Part shown: positions 1 to 7,494 of the stretch, piece by piece
Layout of the letters: every line of letters begins with the position of its first letter
Numbering within the stretch: position 1 is the first letter of the stretch
Assembly: GCA_036500205.1 (NCBI GenBank)
Contig: DASYCK010000103.1
Span: 3,255 to 67,254, forward strand
Direction of reading: 5' to 3'
From: DASYCK01 sp036500205
GTDB taxonomy: Bacteria > Myxococcota_A > Polyangia > Fen-1088
DNA: 64,000 nucleotides
Made by a program: the position numbers and the translations under genes
Notes under the pieces: generated by a model
Databases searched by the model: none
The model's input: the letters and a program-made list of their open reading frames with translations, nothing else
Told to the model about the DNA's origin: nothing

Positions 1-684
1 CTGGCCGCCGATCGCCGCGAGACGGTCTCCGATCGGGTCCAGCTTCCCCGCCTGCGCGTCGAGTGGCATTCGCCAGCGATGTTCGCGCCGGGCGACGCCG
101 ATCTGGACCTGGCGGCGCAGATCCTGGGCGGCGGAAAATCGAGCCGCCTCTACAAGGCGCTGGTGTTCGAGCAGCGGATCGCGCAGGACGCCTGGGCCTA
201 TCAGAGCTCGCAGACGCTGGGCAGCCTGTTCGGCCTGGGGATGACGGCGAAGCCCGGCCAGACGCTGGAGGCGGTCGAGTCCGCGGCCATGGCGATCATC
301 GATCGGCTGGCGGCGGACGGCCCCACGGAGGAGGAGCTGGAGCGCGCGCGCAACTCGCACCTCGCCGACTACTACAAGGGGCTCGACAGCTTGCAGACCC
401 GCGCCGATCTGTTGAATCACTACGAGTACGCGCTCGGCGATCCGGGGGGCATGTCCACCGATCTGGCCCGCTACCAGCGCGCCACCACGAAGTCGGTGCG
501 CGACGCCTTCGCCACGATGGCGGCGGCGAAGCGCCTGGTGCTGGGCATCGTCCCCGATCCGACCGCGCCCTCCGCCGACAGCGACGACGGAGAAGGCGAC
601 GACAACGACGACATCGAGGAGATCGACCATGGTACGCCGCACGGCACGCCCCACCGGGCCCCGGCGCGCGGAGCCCGCTCGTGA
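1..684 (+). CDS. M16 family zinc metallopeptidase, C-terminal part (5' end outside window)
   Basis: The reading frame is open from the first base to the TGA at 682-684, so only the last 227 codons are present. The fragment matches the C-terminal half of M16B (insulinase/processing-peptidase) proteins: a hydrophobic strand leads into 'GGGKSSRLYKALV', the usual Gly-rich turn plus SRLY motif, followed by 'EQRIAQDAWAYQ'. The zinc-binding HxxEH motif would lie upstream and cannot be checked. The tail is acidic (runs of D and E near residues 185-205 of the fragment). The stop overlaps the GTG start of the next gene (GTGA), so the two are translationally coupled. In M16B heterodimers one subunit carries HxxEH and the other the Arg/Tyr pair. 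The second gene lacks HxxEH, so this one is inferred to be the catalytic subunit. Confidence 0.85.
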   Translation: MAADRRETVSDRVQLPRLRVEWHSPAMFAPGDADLDLAAQILGGGKSSRLYKALVFEQRIAQDAWAYQSSQTLGSLFGLGMTAKPGQTLEAVESAAMAIIDRLAADGPTEEELERARNSHLADYYKGLDSLQTRADLLNHYEYALGDPGGMSTDLARYQRATTKSVRDAFATMAAAKRLVLGIVPDPTAPSADSDDGEGDDNDDIEEIDHGTPHGTPHRAPARGARS

Positions 685-2081
685 GCGATGACGCCGCGGG
701 AACGCCGTTGATTTCTCCCCCTTTCATGGCCAAGCAGCCGGCGGTCGGGCCGTTCCCGTCGCTGGTGATGCCGAAGCCGCTCGCCTTCACGCTGTCGAAC
801 GGCATCGGCGTGGTGGCGGTGCAACGACAGGCCGCCCCCATCGTGGCGCTGAACCTGGTCATCCGCACCGGCGCCGATCACGATCCTCCCGGCCAGACGG
901 GGCTCGCGTCGTTCACGGCCGAGATGATGGACGAGGGGGCGGGCACCCGCTCGGCGCTGGAGATCGCGGAGGCGCTGGAGCGCCTGGGCGCCGATCTGTG
1001 GGTGGGGTCGGGACGTGACGGCGCGCAGCTGAACCTGCAGGTTCCGAGCGCCGAGTTCGGCCAGGCCCTCGACATCGCCACCGACATCGTGCTGCGCCCC
1101 CGCTTCGACACGGCGGACTGGGAGCGCGTGCGGCACGACCGCCTGACGTCGCTGCAACAGCGGCGCGATCAGCCCGAGTCGGTCGCCGATCTGATCACGG
1201 CGTTGACGTTGTACGGCCCCTCTCATCCTTACGGGCGCCCCGTGGATGGAATGGAGTCGACGCTCGACGCGATCTCGCTCGACGACGTGCGCGATTTTCA
1301 TGCGCGGTTCTGGATCCCCAACAACGCCGTGCTGACGATGGCGGGCGACTTCGACCCGGCCACGCTGGTCGCCGATCTCGAGCAGGCGTTCTCAACCTGG
1401 CGCCCGGCGGCGATCCCCGCCACCCGCCCCACCCCCGCGCTGCCGTCCTTGCCGCGGCTCATCCTGGTCGATCGACCGGCTGCTCCGCAGAGCGTGCTGC
1501 GCATCGTGGGTCCCGGATCGTCGCGGCTGTCGCCCGATCGCCCGGCGGTGTCGATGTTGAACGTGGTGCTGGGGGGAACGTTCACCAGTCGCCTGAACTT
1601 CACGCTGCGCGAGAAGAAGGGCTACACCTACGGCGCCAGCACCGGCTTCAGCGCGTTCCGGCGCCCCTCGTCGTTCACCGCGCGTACCTCGGTGTTCACG
1701 CAGAACACGGCGGCGGCGGTCGCCGACTCGCTGACGGAGATCGGGCGCATGCGCACCGACGACATCGGCGAGTCGGAGATGACGAAGGCGCGCGCCACGC
1801 TGTTCGATCGCACGGCCGAGGCGCTGTCGACGGCGTCCGGCGTGGCCGGCACGTTCGCCGACATCGGCCTTTACGGCCTGCCGGCCGACGAGCCGGCGCG
1901 GTTCATCGCCGCCGTGGCGGCCACCACCCCGGAAGATCTGCGGCAAGCGGCGGCGCGCTATCTGGATCCCGACAAGCTGGCGATCATCGTCGTCGGTGAT
2001 CGCGCCACGGTCGAGCCCGAGCTGCGCGCCATCGGTCTGCCCGCCCCCGTCGTGCTCGGCCCCGAAGGCGAGCCCGGTTAG
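681..2081 (+). CDS. M16 family peptidase-like protein, apparently non-catalytic subunit
   Basis: 466 residues. I chose the GTG at 681, which overlaps the upstream stop, over a longer open frame that only shadows the first gene. The N-terminal M16 domain has 'GLASFTAEM' (about residues 74-82) where active members read GLAHFLEHM. The zinc ligands and catalytic Glu of HxxEH are therefore Ser77, Ala80 and Glu81, and the protein should not bind catalytic zinc. The C-terminal half keeps the substrate-side motif 'LREKKGYTYGAS', with the Arg and Tyr that non-catalytic partners contribute in M16B heterodimers. No clear signal peptide is seen at this start. It sits tail-to-tail with the pqq/osmC operon, 10 bp from the osmC stop. 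A role in PqqA processing, like PqqG of the PqqF/PqqG pair, is an inference from position only. Confidence 0.85.
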   Translation: MSDDAAGTPLISPPFMAKQPAVGPFPSLVMPKPLAFTLSNGIGVVAVQRQAAPIVALNLVIRTGADHDPPGQTGLASFTAEMMDEGAGTRSALEIAEALERLGADLWVGSGRDGAQLNLQVPSAEFGQALDIATDIVLRPRFDTADWERVRHDRLTSLQQRRDQPESVADLITALTLYGPSHPYGRPVDGMESTLDAISLDDVRDFHARFWIPNNAVLTMAGDFDPATLVADLEQAFSTWRPAAIPATRPTPALPSLPRLILVDRPAAPQSVLRIVGPGSSRLSPDRPAVSMLNVVLGGTFTSRLNFTLREKKGYTYGASTGFSAFRRPSSFTARTSVFTQNTAAAVADSLTEIGRMRTDDIGESEMTKARATLFDRTAEALSTASGVAGTFADIGLYGLPADEPARFIAAVAATTPEDLRQAAARYLDPDKLAIIVVGDRATVEPELRAIGLPAPVVLGPEGEPG

Positions 2082-2091
2082 TCGCCCGCGC

Positions 2092-2568
2092 TCACGCGAA
2101 GCCGGCGACCAAACCGGCGACCACGATCTCCGTCTTCACCGACTGCGCGATGAAGCACCCGTCGTGCGCCTGGTGATGCAGCTGGCTCTCCTGCTCAGGT
2201 GAGGGGCGCTTGTCGCCGCCGTAGACGATCTTCGGGTTCAACGTGACCGTGCTGACCCAGGGGACGCGGCGCTCGTTGGGCGTCGTGTGGCCGACGGCCT
2301 CGTCCGCGTAGCTGTCGACCTGAAAGCCGGCCAGTCGCGCCACGTGCAGGAACGTCAGCATGTGGCAGCTCGAGATCGACGCCACGTAAGCCTCCTCGGG
2401 ATCGATGTGCGCGGGGTTCGAGAACGGCACGCGCACCACCGCGGGCGAGGACGAGGCGGGGACAGAGAGCCCACCGTCGAAGGCCCAGGCATGCTCGCGT
2501 GAATACTTTCCCTCGAGGAACCCTGCATCGGCCCGCTGCCAGGTGATCGTCGCCTTGTGTTCAGCCAT
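2092..2568 (-). CDS. OsmC family protein
   Basis: 158 residues, the usual length for OsmC/Ohr-like proteins, which reduce organic peroxides with a reactive Cys pair. Both expected cysteines are visible: 'SSCHMLTFL' (about residue 68) and 'GCFIAQSVKTE' (about residue 137). The region 'PAHIDPEEAYVASISSCHML' is the standard OsmC helix. The gene follows pqqE on the same strand after a 44 bp gap, with AGGGAT as ribosome site, so it may be the last gene of the pqq transcript. OsmC is not part of PQQ synthesis; oxidative stress protection is the likely role. Confidence 0.9.
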   Translation of the reverse strand: MAEHKATITWQRADAGFLEGKYSREHAWAFDGGLSVPASSSPAVVRVPFSNPAHIDPEEAYVASISSCHMLTFLHVARLAGFQVDSYADEAVGHTTPNERRVPWVSTVTLNPKIVYGGDKRPSPEQESQLHHQAHDGCFIAQSVKTEIVVAGLVAGFA

Positions 2569-2613
2569 GTTCGATCCCTAGCACACTCGATCGGCGCGCG
2601 ACGCGCGTCAGCG

Positions 2614-3720
2614 TCAGCCCGATCGGGGCGGACGACGCAGGCGCACGGGGACGAGCGGCGCGCCGACGGCCTGCGCCTCGCTGTCATCGCGGGCGCGCAG
2701 CACCAGATCGTGTTGCGGCGCCAGCGCGCACGCCGGATCGGTGGCCGCCGCATCGCCGGTGAGGTGATAGGCCTGGCAGCGGCAACCGCCGAAGTCGACC
2801 GTTCGTTGCGCGCAGCTCCGGCAAGGCTCGGGCATCCAGGCTTCGCCGCGAAACCGGTTGAAGGCGTCGGAGTGGGCCCAGATGTCGGCGATCGAGCGGG
2901 TCGTCACGGTGTCGAACGTGAACCCCGGCAGCGTGTGCGCGGCGTGGCAGGGGAGCACCCGACCATCGGGCGCCACCACGAGGTAGCGCCGCCCCCAGCC
3001 CTCCATGCAGCCGCGCGGCTGATCGGCGAAGTAGTCGGGCAACACGGCCAGGATCTCCATCCGCCGTCCCAGCCGCTCCCGCGCACGCGCCACCTCGGCG
3101 CGTGCCTCGGCGATCATGGCCGCCGTCGGCAGCAACGCCGCGCGATTGGCCAGCGCCCAGCCCAGATACTGCACATGCGCCAGCTCGAGCCGCTCGGCAC
3201 CCCATTCCTCGGCGAGCGCGATGAACGTGGCCAGCCGCGGCAGGTTCTGTCGATGCAGCACCACGTTCAGCGTCAACGGCAAGCCGACCTCGGCCGCCCA
3301 GGCCGCGACGGCTCGCTTCTGCGCCAGCGCGTCCTGACCGGCGATGTGCGCCGCCGCCTCTCCGTCGGTGTCCTGGATCGAAAGCTGGATGCCGTCGAGC
3401 CCGCGGGCGCGCAGCCCGGCCAGCCGCTCGCGGTCGAGCGGCAGGCCGCTGGTGATGAGCGTCGTGTAGAGATCGCGCGCGCGCGCCGCCGCCACGAGCT
3501 GGTCCAGATCGTCGCGCAGCAGCGGCTCGCCCCCGGTCAACGTCACCTGCATGACCCCGATGGCCTCGGCCTCCGCGAAGACCCGCGACCAGGTCGCCGT
3601 GTCGAGCTCGGGCCCGGTCGCGTCGAGACGAACTGGATTCGAGCAGTACGCGCAGCGCAAGGGACAGCGGTACGTCAGCTCGGCCACCAGCGTGTAAGGG
3701 CGAGGAGCGTCGGTGGTCAT
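2614..3720 (-). CDS. pqqE: PQQ synthase radical SAM enzyme PqqE
   Basis: 368 residues. PqqE is the radical SAM/SPASM enzyme that makes the Glu-Tyr C-C crosslink in PqqA, with PqqD as peptide chaperone. The N terminus 'LTYRCPLRCAYCSNP' carries CxxxCxxC for the SAM-binding 4Fe-4S cluster and is typical of PqqE. 'LTGGEPLL' is the SAM-contacting GGE motif. The C-terminal SPASM part has 'GCMEGWGRRYLVVAPDGRVLPCHAA' followed by 'PEPCRSCAQ' and 'GGCRCQAY', enough cysteines for two auxiliary clusters. The ATG overlaps the pqqD stop (ATGA). It is slightly shorter than many PqqE proteins but nothing essential appears to be missing. Confidence 0.97.
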   Translation of the reverse strand: MTTDAPRPYTLVAELTYRCPLRCAYCSNPVRLDATGPELDTATWSRVFAEAEAIGVMQVTLTGGEPLLRDDLDQLVAAARARDLYTTLITSGLPLDRERLAGLRARGLDGIQLSIQDTDGEAAAHIAGQDALAQKRAVAAWAAEVGLPLTLNVVLHRQNLPRLATFIALAEEWGAERLELAHVQYLGWALANRAALLPTAAMIAEARAEVARARERLGRRMEILAVLPDYFADQPRGCMEGWGRRYLVVAPDGRVLPCHAAHTLPGFTFDTVTTRSIADIWAHSDAFNRFRGEAWMPEPCRSCAQRTVDFGGCRCQAYHLTGDAAATDPACALAPQHDLVLRARDDSEAQAVGAPLVPVRLRRPPRSG

Positions 3721-4025
3721 GATTCCTCGACCTCGATCAACCCACGCGCGGCCAGCTCGTCCAGCAGCCGCAAAACGTCCGCGGCGATCTCGGCGCGGGG
3801 CGTCCCCTCGTGCGTGCCGGCCAGGCTGTCGATGATGCCGTCTATGGTGGGCGCGGTGGGCGCGGTGGGCGACGCCGCGAACAGCCGCACGATGGCCAGC
3901 GCCGAACCGACCAGCTCGAAGCCGCGCTCGGGCCGCAGCAGCAGGTACTTTCCGGACACGTGATCGAGCCGCAGACGAACACCGCGCGCCAGCCGCGGGC
4001 GGGTGGCACCGGCGAGCCCGCTCAC
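3717..4025 (-). CDS. pqqD: PqqA-binding peptide chaperone PqqD
   Basis: 102 residues from a GTG at 4025 that overlaps the pqqC stop (GTGA), and its own stop overlaps the pqqE ATG. PqqD is a small winged-helix RRE protein that holds PqqA and presents it to PqqE. The family pattern is clear: 'RPRLARGVRLRLDHVSGKYLLLRPERGFELVGSA', then a region corresponding to the dividing helix and 'VLRLLDELAARGLIEVEES'. A short Ala/Pro/Thr-rich insertion (about residues 49-57, 'SPTAPTAPT') lengthens the loop compared with most PqqD proteins. A longer open frame upstream only overlaps pqqC and was not used. Confidence 0.95.
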   Translation of the reverse strand: MSGLAGATRPRLARGVRLRLDHVSGKYLLLRPERGFELVGSALAIVRLFAASPTAPTAPTIDGIIDSLAGTHEGTPRAEIAADVLRLLDELAARGLIEVEES

Positions 4026-4780
4026 GGCACGTCGCCGCCCGATTCCGCGGCGACGCAGTCGAGCAGGTGCCACAGAATCTCGGTCTTCTTGATCAGGGCT
4101 CGCACGCACGCCTCCTGCGCCTCGCGCGTGCTGGCGTGGGCCACCACGAAGGCCACCGCCTCTTCCGAGTCGCGGCGCGCCCGCGGGACCCGGCCGCGGA
4201 AATAAGCCAGGCCGGCGGCGTCGACGAACGGATAGTGCTGCTCCCAGGCGGCGATCCGGCGCGACATCAGGTCCGGGGCGAAGAACTCCGTCAGCGACGA
4301 CGCGACGGCGACCACCAGGCTGCTGTCGCGGACCAGCGCGACGTACCCGTCGCAGGCGAAGCGAACCCCCGGGTGCACCAGCCGACAGCTCCTCACGTCC
4401 TCGGCGTCGAGGCCCACCGCCTGGGCCAGGCGAAGCCACTCGGCCAGGCCGCCCTCCCCTTCCGTCTCCCCGTCGTGGTCGTGAATGCGACGGATCCAGG
4501 CGCGCCGAAACGCGGGATCCTCGCTCTTGGAGAGGATGAGCGCGTCCTTGATGGGGATGCGCGTCTGGTAGTAGTAGCGATTCAGCACCCAGCGCTGCAG
4601 GTCGGCCCGCGACAGCCGTCCTTCGTGCATGGCGATGTGGAAGGCGTGATGATCGTGATAGCGGGCGGCTCCCTCGCTGCGCAGCCGCTCGATGAAGACG
4701 CTGGGGGGCAACAATGACGGGGCGGCGATCTCTGCGCCATAAGCGTAGGCGCTCGGCGCGCCCAGGGGTCGGTCACTCAC
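4022..4780 (-). CDS. pqqC: pyrroloquinoline-quinone synthase PqqC
   Basis: 252 residues, the normal length. PqqC is the cofactor-free oxidase that closes the ring and performs the final eight-electron oxidation to PQQ. The haem-oxygenase-like helical fold is recognised by 'YHDHHAFHIAMHEGRLSRADLQRWVLNRYYYQTRIPIKDALILSKSEDPAFRRAWIRRIHDHDG', which contains the conserved His, Arg and Tyr residues of the active site (given here as family knowledge). The start overlaps the pqqB stop by 4 bp, in line with tight coupling through the operon. Confidence 0.97.
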   Translation of the reverse strand: MSDRPLGAPSAYAYGAEIAAPSLLPPSVFIERLRSEGAARYHDHHAFHIAMHEGRLSRADLQRWVLNRYYYQTRIPIKDALILSKSEDPAFRRAWIRRIHDHDGETEGEGGLAEWLRLAQAVGLDAEDVRSCRLVHPGVRFACDGYVALVRDSSLVVAVASSLTEFFAPDLMSRRIAAWEQHYPFVDAAGLAYFRGRVPRARRDSEEAVAFVVAHASTREAQEACVRALIKKTEILWHLLDCVAAESGGDVP

Positions 4781-5703
4781 AGCGTAAGCTCCATGTCGTC
4801 GTGGGCGATCTCGACCCCGGCCGCCGTCACCGCCGCCCGCTCGGGCGCGTCGTCACGCAGGATGGGATTCGTGTTGTTGATGTGGATCAGGATGCGGCGC
4901 CGCGCCGGTAGCCGGGACAGGTGCGAGAGGCCTCCGCCAGGACCACCCACCGGCAGGTGCGCCATGTCCTCCGCCCGCTTGGTGCCGAGGCCCGCCGCGA
5001 TCAGCTCGTCGCTCGACCAGAACGTCCCGTCGAAGAAGACGGCGTCCACCTCGGAGAACCGCCCCTGCATCTCGGGTGTCCAGGCGGCGGCCGCGGCGGC
5101 GTAGCCGAGCGTCCGCGTGCCGGACGGCGCGGTGGTTCGCAACACCAGCCCTATGTTGTCCTCATCGCTCGGGTCGCTGGCGCCGGGGCCCTCCAGGTGA
5201 ATGGGGCGCTTGCCGGGAACGGCGAACGGAACCATCGACAGCGCCGCCCCCCCCTCCGTGAAAGCGGTGATCTCTTCCCCCAGCCGAAGCGTGCGCCAGG
5301 TCACCTGCCCCTCGAAGCGCTCCAGCGTCCGGTAAAGAACGTTTCCCTCGGTGAAGCCGCGGCGCACGCTGTCGGTGGCGAAGATGGTGATGGGGTGCGA
5401 CTCGCGCAACGAAAGCAGCCCCAGGACATGGTCCAGGTCGCCATTCGTGAGCACGATGCCCGCGATCGGGGAATGCCGCGCGTGACGCGGCCACAACCCC
5501 GGGAAGCTCTCGATCTGTGCCCGGATCTCCGGGGATGCGTTCAGCACCAACCAGGAATCACCGGTCGGGCTGATCGCCACCGACTCCTGCCGGCGCGCGA
5601 TCGCCGCTATCGAGCCGGTTCGAATTCCCTGACAGTTGGCGCAGCCACAATTCCATTGCGGCGCGCCTCCGCCGGCGGCAGAGCCGAGAACACGAACCCG
5701 CAC
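4777..5703 (-). CDS. pqqB: PQQ biosynthesis protein PqqB (metallo-beta-lactamase fold)
   Basis: 308 residues from a GTG at 5703. The N terminus 'VLGSAAGGGAPQWNCGCANC' is the PqqB signature, with the CxCxxC structural zinc site. 'LTNGDLDHVLGLLSLRE' corresponds to the HxHxDH-like metal loop of the beta-lactamase fold. PqqB is an iron-dependent hydroxylase acting on the Glu-Tyr intermediate. The gene begins 6 bp after the pqqA stop and ends overlapping pqqC. No insertion or truncation is visible. Confidence 0.96.
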   Translation of the reverse strand: MRVRVLGSAAGGGAPQWNCGCANCQGIRTGSIAAIARRQESVAISPTGDSWLVLNASPEIRAQIESFPGLWPRHARHSPIAGIVLTNGDLDHVLGLLSLRESHPITIFATDSVRRGFTEGNVLYRTLERFEGQVTWRTLRLGEEITAFTEGGAALSMVPFAVPGKRPIHLEGPGASDPSDEDNIGLVLRTTAPSGTRTLGYAAAAAAWTPEMQGRFSEVDAVFFDGTFWSSDELIAAGLGTKRAEDMAHLPVGGPGGGLSHLSRLPARRRILIHINNTNPILRDDAPERAAVTAAGVEIAHDDMELTL

Positions 5704-5709
5704 GATGAC

Positions 5710-5862
5710 CTAGGACGCGTCGCGCGTCCGGGTCTCGTCGCTGGACGGAGCCGCGGTCGGGGCACGGGGGCCGGGGGCCTCGGTGCCGCCAAAATCAGAC
5801 TGGTAGCCGCCGATTTCCGCGTTCATTCCGATTTCAACGAGCTCGGGTCGTTCCCACTTCAT
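5710..5862 (-). CDS. pqqA: PQQ precursor peptide PqqA
   Basis: 50 residues. This is the ribosomal peptide whose Glu and Tyr become PQQ. The sequence 'MNAEIGGYQSDF' puts Glu at residue 16 and Tyr at residue 20, exactly the ExxxY spacing and positions of the classical precursor. An AGGAGG ribosome site (5870-5875 on the + strand as CCTCCT) lies about 7 bases before the ATG at 5862. It is the first gene of pqqABCDE. Unusual: about 30 residues follow the Tyr, ending in a Pro/Ala/Ser/Thr-rich polar tail, whereas many PqqA peptides stop a few residues after it. The longer frame upstream consists of the heptamer repeat and was not used. Confidence 0.92.
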   Translation of the reverse strand: MKWERPELVEIGMNAEIGGYQSDFGGTEAPGPRAPTAAPSSDETRTRDAS

Positions 5863-6013
5863 CGCGCAGCCTCCTGGTTCGGAAAACCCGACAACAGTAG
5901 CACACCGTCCGACCCGACGCCGGCACCAAAAATGGAAAGCCCGAGCGCGCGCGGCGATCCCCCCTTCCCCGAGGCCGACCCGCCCGACCGCCGCGCGCGC
6001 ATCCCACCGATCC

Positions 6014-6084
6014 ACTTCCCACTTCCCACTTCCCACTTCCCACTTCCCGCTTCCCGCTTCCCGCTTCCCCACTTCCCGCTTCCC
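6014..6084. repeat. heptanucleotide tandem repeat, (A/G)CTTCCC, about 10 units
   Basis: Five ACTTCCC units run head to tail from 6014, then three GCTTCCC units to 6069, one extra C, and one unit of each type to 6084. The array lies in the 280 bp between the upstream regulator (ends 6143) and pqqA (start 5862), about 150 bp upstream of pqqA. It is G/A-rich on the pqq coding strand. The unit length is not a multiple of three, and copy number could vary by slippage. A second 7 bp array of unrelated sequence occurs at 60214-60313. Confidence 0.9.
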
Positions 6085-6142
6085 CGCGCATACCCAGAGC
6101 GCCCCCAACCAACCCGCCCAAAAACTTCGGTCCGACGACTAC

Positions 6143-7228
6143 CTATCCCGCGTGCGAAGGGAGCCGCCCGTCGGTCAGGCCAGGCGCCCCGAGGGGCGCG
6201 GCCGGCAGCGCGGTCGCCGACGACCGGACGTCGTACTTCTCCAGCTTCCGCTCGACCGCTTTGCGATGCAACCCCAGCATCCGAGCGGCGGCGCTCTTGT
6301 TGCCGTCGCAGGTCTCCATCGCCATCGACAGCAGCGCCTCTTCGACGGCGGCCAGCTTGTTGCGAACGGGCAGCCTCAACAGCCGCTCGGCCAGGGCCTG
6401 CAGCGAATGGTTGATGTTCGTCTCGAGCGGCTCCGGGGCGACCAGCCGGCGAAGGGCCTCGACCCCGACCAGCGGCTCGCGCGCCAGGGAGACGGCCCGT
6501 TCGACCAGGCTACGCAGCTCGCGCACCCCGCCGGGCCAGCCACGCGCGCACAGGAAGTCGATCGCGTCGGACGAGAACCGGATCGGGCTCTGGCTGAGCC
6601 GCAGGAAGTGATTGACCAGGGCGGGGATGTCGCTCTGGTGCTCGTCGAGACCGGGCACCGGCACGGTCAGCACCCCCAACTCGTAGAGCAGGTCGGCCCG
6701 GAAGGTGTTTTCCCGGACCGCGCGCGACAGCGAGTGGTTGGTGAGCGCGAGAATCCGCGACAGCGGTCGCGCGTCCCCGTTGGCGCGCCCCGGCGACGAG
6801 CTCGCCTGCAGGGCCCTCACCAGCTTGGCCTGGAGGGCGGCTGGTAACATATCGACCTCGTCCAGCACCACCACGTCGGCGGCCGTGACGGTGGCGGCAC
6901 GGCCCACGTTGCCGAACAGCATCGCCTCCAGATCCCGCTCCGGGATCTCCGAGCAGTTCGCGAAGACGAGCCGCCCCAGCCCCGAATCCCCCAGGGCCAG
7001 CCGGTGAATGGCGACGGCGACCAGGGACTTCCCCGCCCCCTCGGGGCCGGAGATCAGGATCGGACGTTCGGAGCGTGCCACCCGACGGATGAGGTCGCGC
7101 AACGCCACCATGGCCGGCGAGCCGCCGACCAGACCCAGGTGATCGTTGCGAAGCTCGTCGAGGTACTCGCCGGTCTCGTCGAAGTCGTTTTCATTCTGAG
7201 CGTGCGTGTGAGCGTGAGATGCCGTCAT
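6143..7228 (-). CDS. NtrC-like AAA+ regulator lacking the sigma54-contact loop
   Basis: 361 residues from the ATG at 7228, which has an AGAGGAG site 8 bases upstream. A longer frame would run into the intergenic palindromes. The AAA+ domain has Walker A 'GPEGAGKS' (61-68), Walker B 'VVVLDE' (119-124) and 'FRADLLYELGVLTV'. The C terminus is a Fis-type helix-turn-helix, 'NKSAAARMLGLHRKAVERKLEKY'. Where active enhancer-binding proteins read ELFGxxxGAFTGA, this one reads 'MLFGNVGRAATV' (103-114), so the GAFTGA loop that touches sigma54 is gone. There is no N-terminal receiver domain. It may be a repressor, an accessory subunit or a sigma54-independent regulator. It reads toward pqqA on the same strand and is divergent from a complete homologue at 7495. 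Confidence 0.85.
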   Translation of the reverse strand: MTASHAHTHAQNENDFDETGEYLDELRNDHLGLVGGSPAMVALRDLIRRVARSERPILISGPEGAGKSLVAVAIHRLALGDSGLGRLVFANCSEIPERDLEAMLFGNVGRAATVTAADVVVLDEVDMLPAALQAKLVRALQASSSPGRANGDARPLSRILALTNHSLSRAVRENTFRADLLYELGVLTVPVPGLDEHQSDIPALVNHFLRLSQSPIRFSSDAIDFLCARGWPGGVRELRSLVERAVSLAREPLVGVEALRRLVAPEPLETNINHSLQALAERLLRLPVRNKLAAVEEALLSMAMETCDGNKSAAARMLGLHRKAVERKLEKYDVRSSATALPAAPLGAPGLTDGRLPSHAG

Positions 7229-7388
7229 GGACGATTCTCCTCTGGGTGAACTTGACGGGAGGTCCAGCAAGACATGTTCCACACCCGGTTGGCTCGGTCG
7301 CTTTTCCAAAGGCCAGCGGCATCGGGCCCAACAGGTAGGCTCCTCGCGGGTCGGACCGCTTGACGCGGGGCGCGCCGCCCGCGTTGTG

Positions 7389-7424
7389 CTGCGCAAGTTG
7401 TGCAGCGTTGCGCAGGCTGCGCAA
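7389..7424. promoter_or_regulatory. paired palindromes, likely operator of the divergent regulators
   Basis: Two 17 bp palindromes stand almost side by side: CTGCGCAA-g-TTGTGCAG (7389-7405, one mismatch) and TTGCGCAG-g-CTGCGCAA (7408-7424, perfect). A further half-site TTGTGCT begins at 7384 and a TTGCGG at 7430. All share a TTGyGCAG core. They lie 71 bp before the GTG of the FHA regulator and about 160 bp before the opposite gene. The arrangement suits a dimeric HTH protein, possibly one of the two Fis-type regulators. I found no convincing sigma54 -24/-12 element here. Confidence 0.65.
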
Positions 7425-7494
7425 GCCGCTTGCGGCAGACCACCCGTCGGCCTAGCATCGCCGCGGGCGCGAGGGTGAGCTCGCGAAGGCACGC

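Noticed and set aside
63..680. N-terminal 200 codons of the long frame that precede the second M16 protein
   Set aside because: They overlap the first M16 gene in another frame and read as Arg/Gly-rich nonsense. The GTG at 681 gives a normal M16 N terminus and overlaps the previous stop.
7229..7494. Sigma54 promoter between the divergent regulators
   Set aside because: I looked for TGGCAC-N5-TTGC on both strands and found only partial matches that overlap the palindromes.
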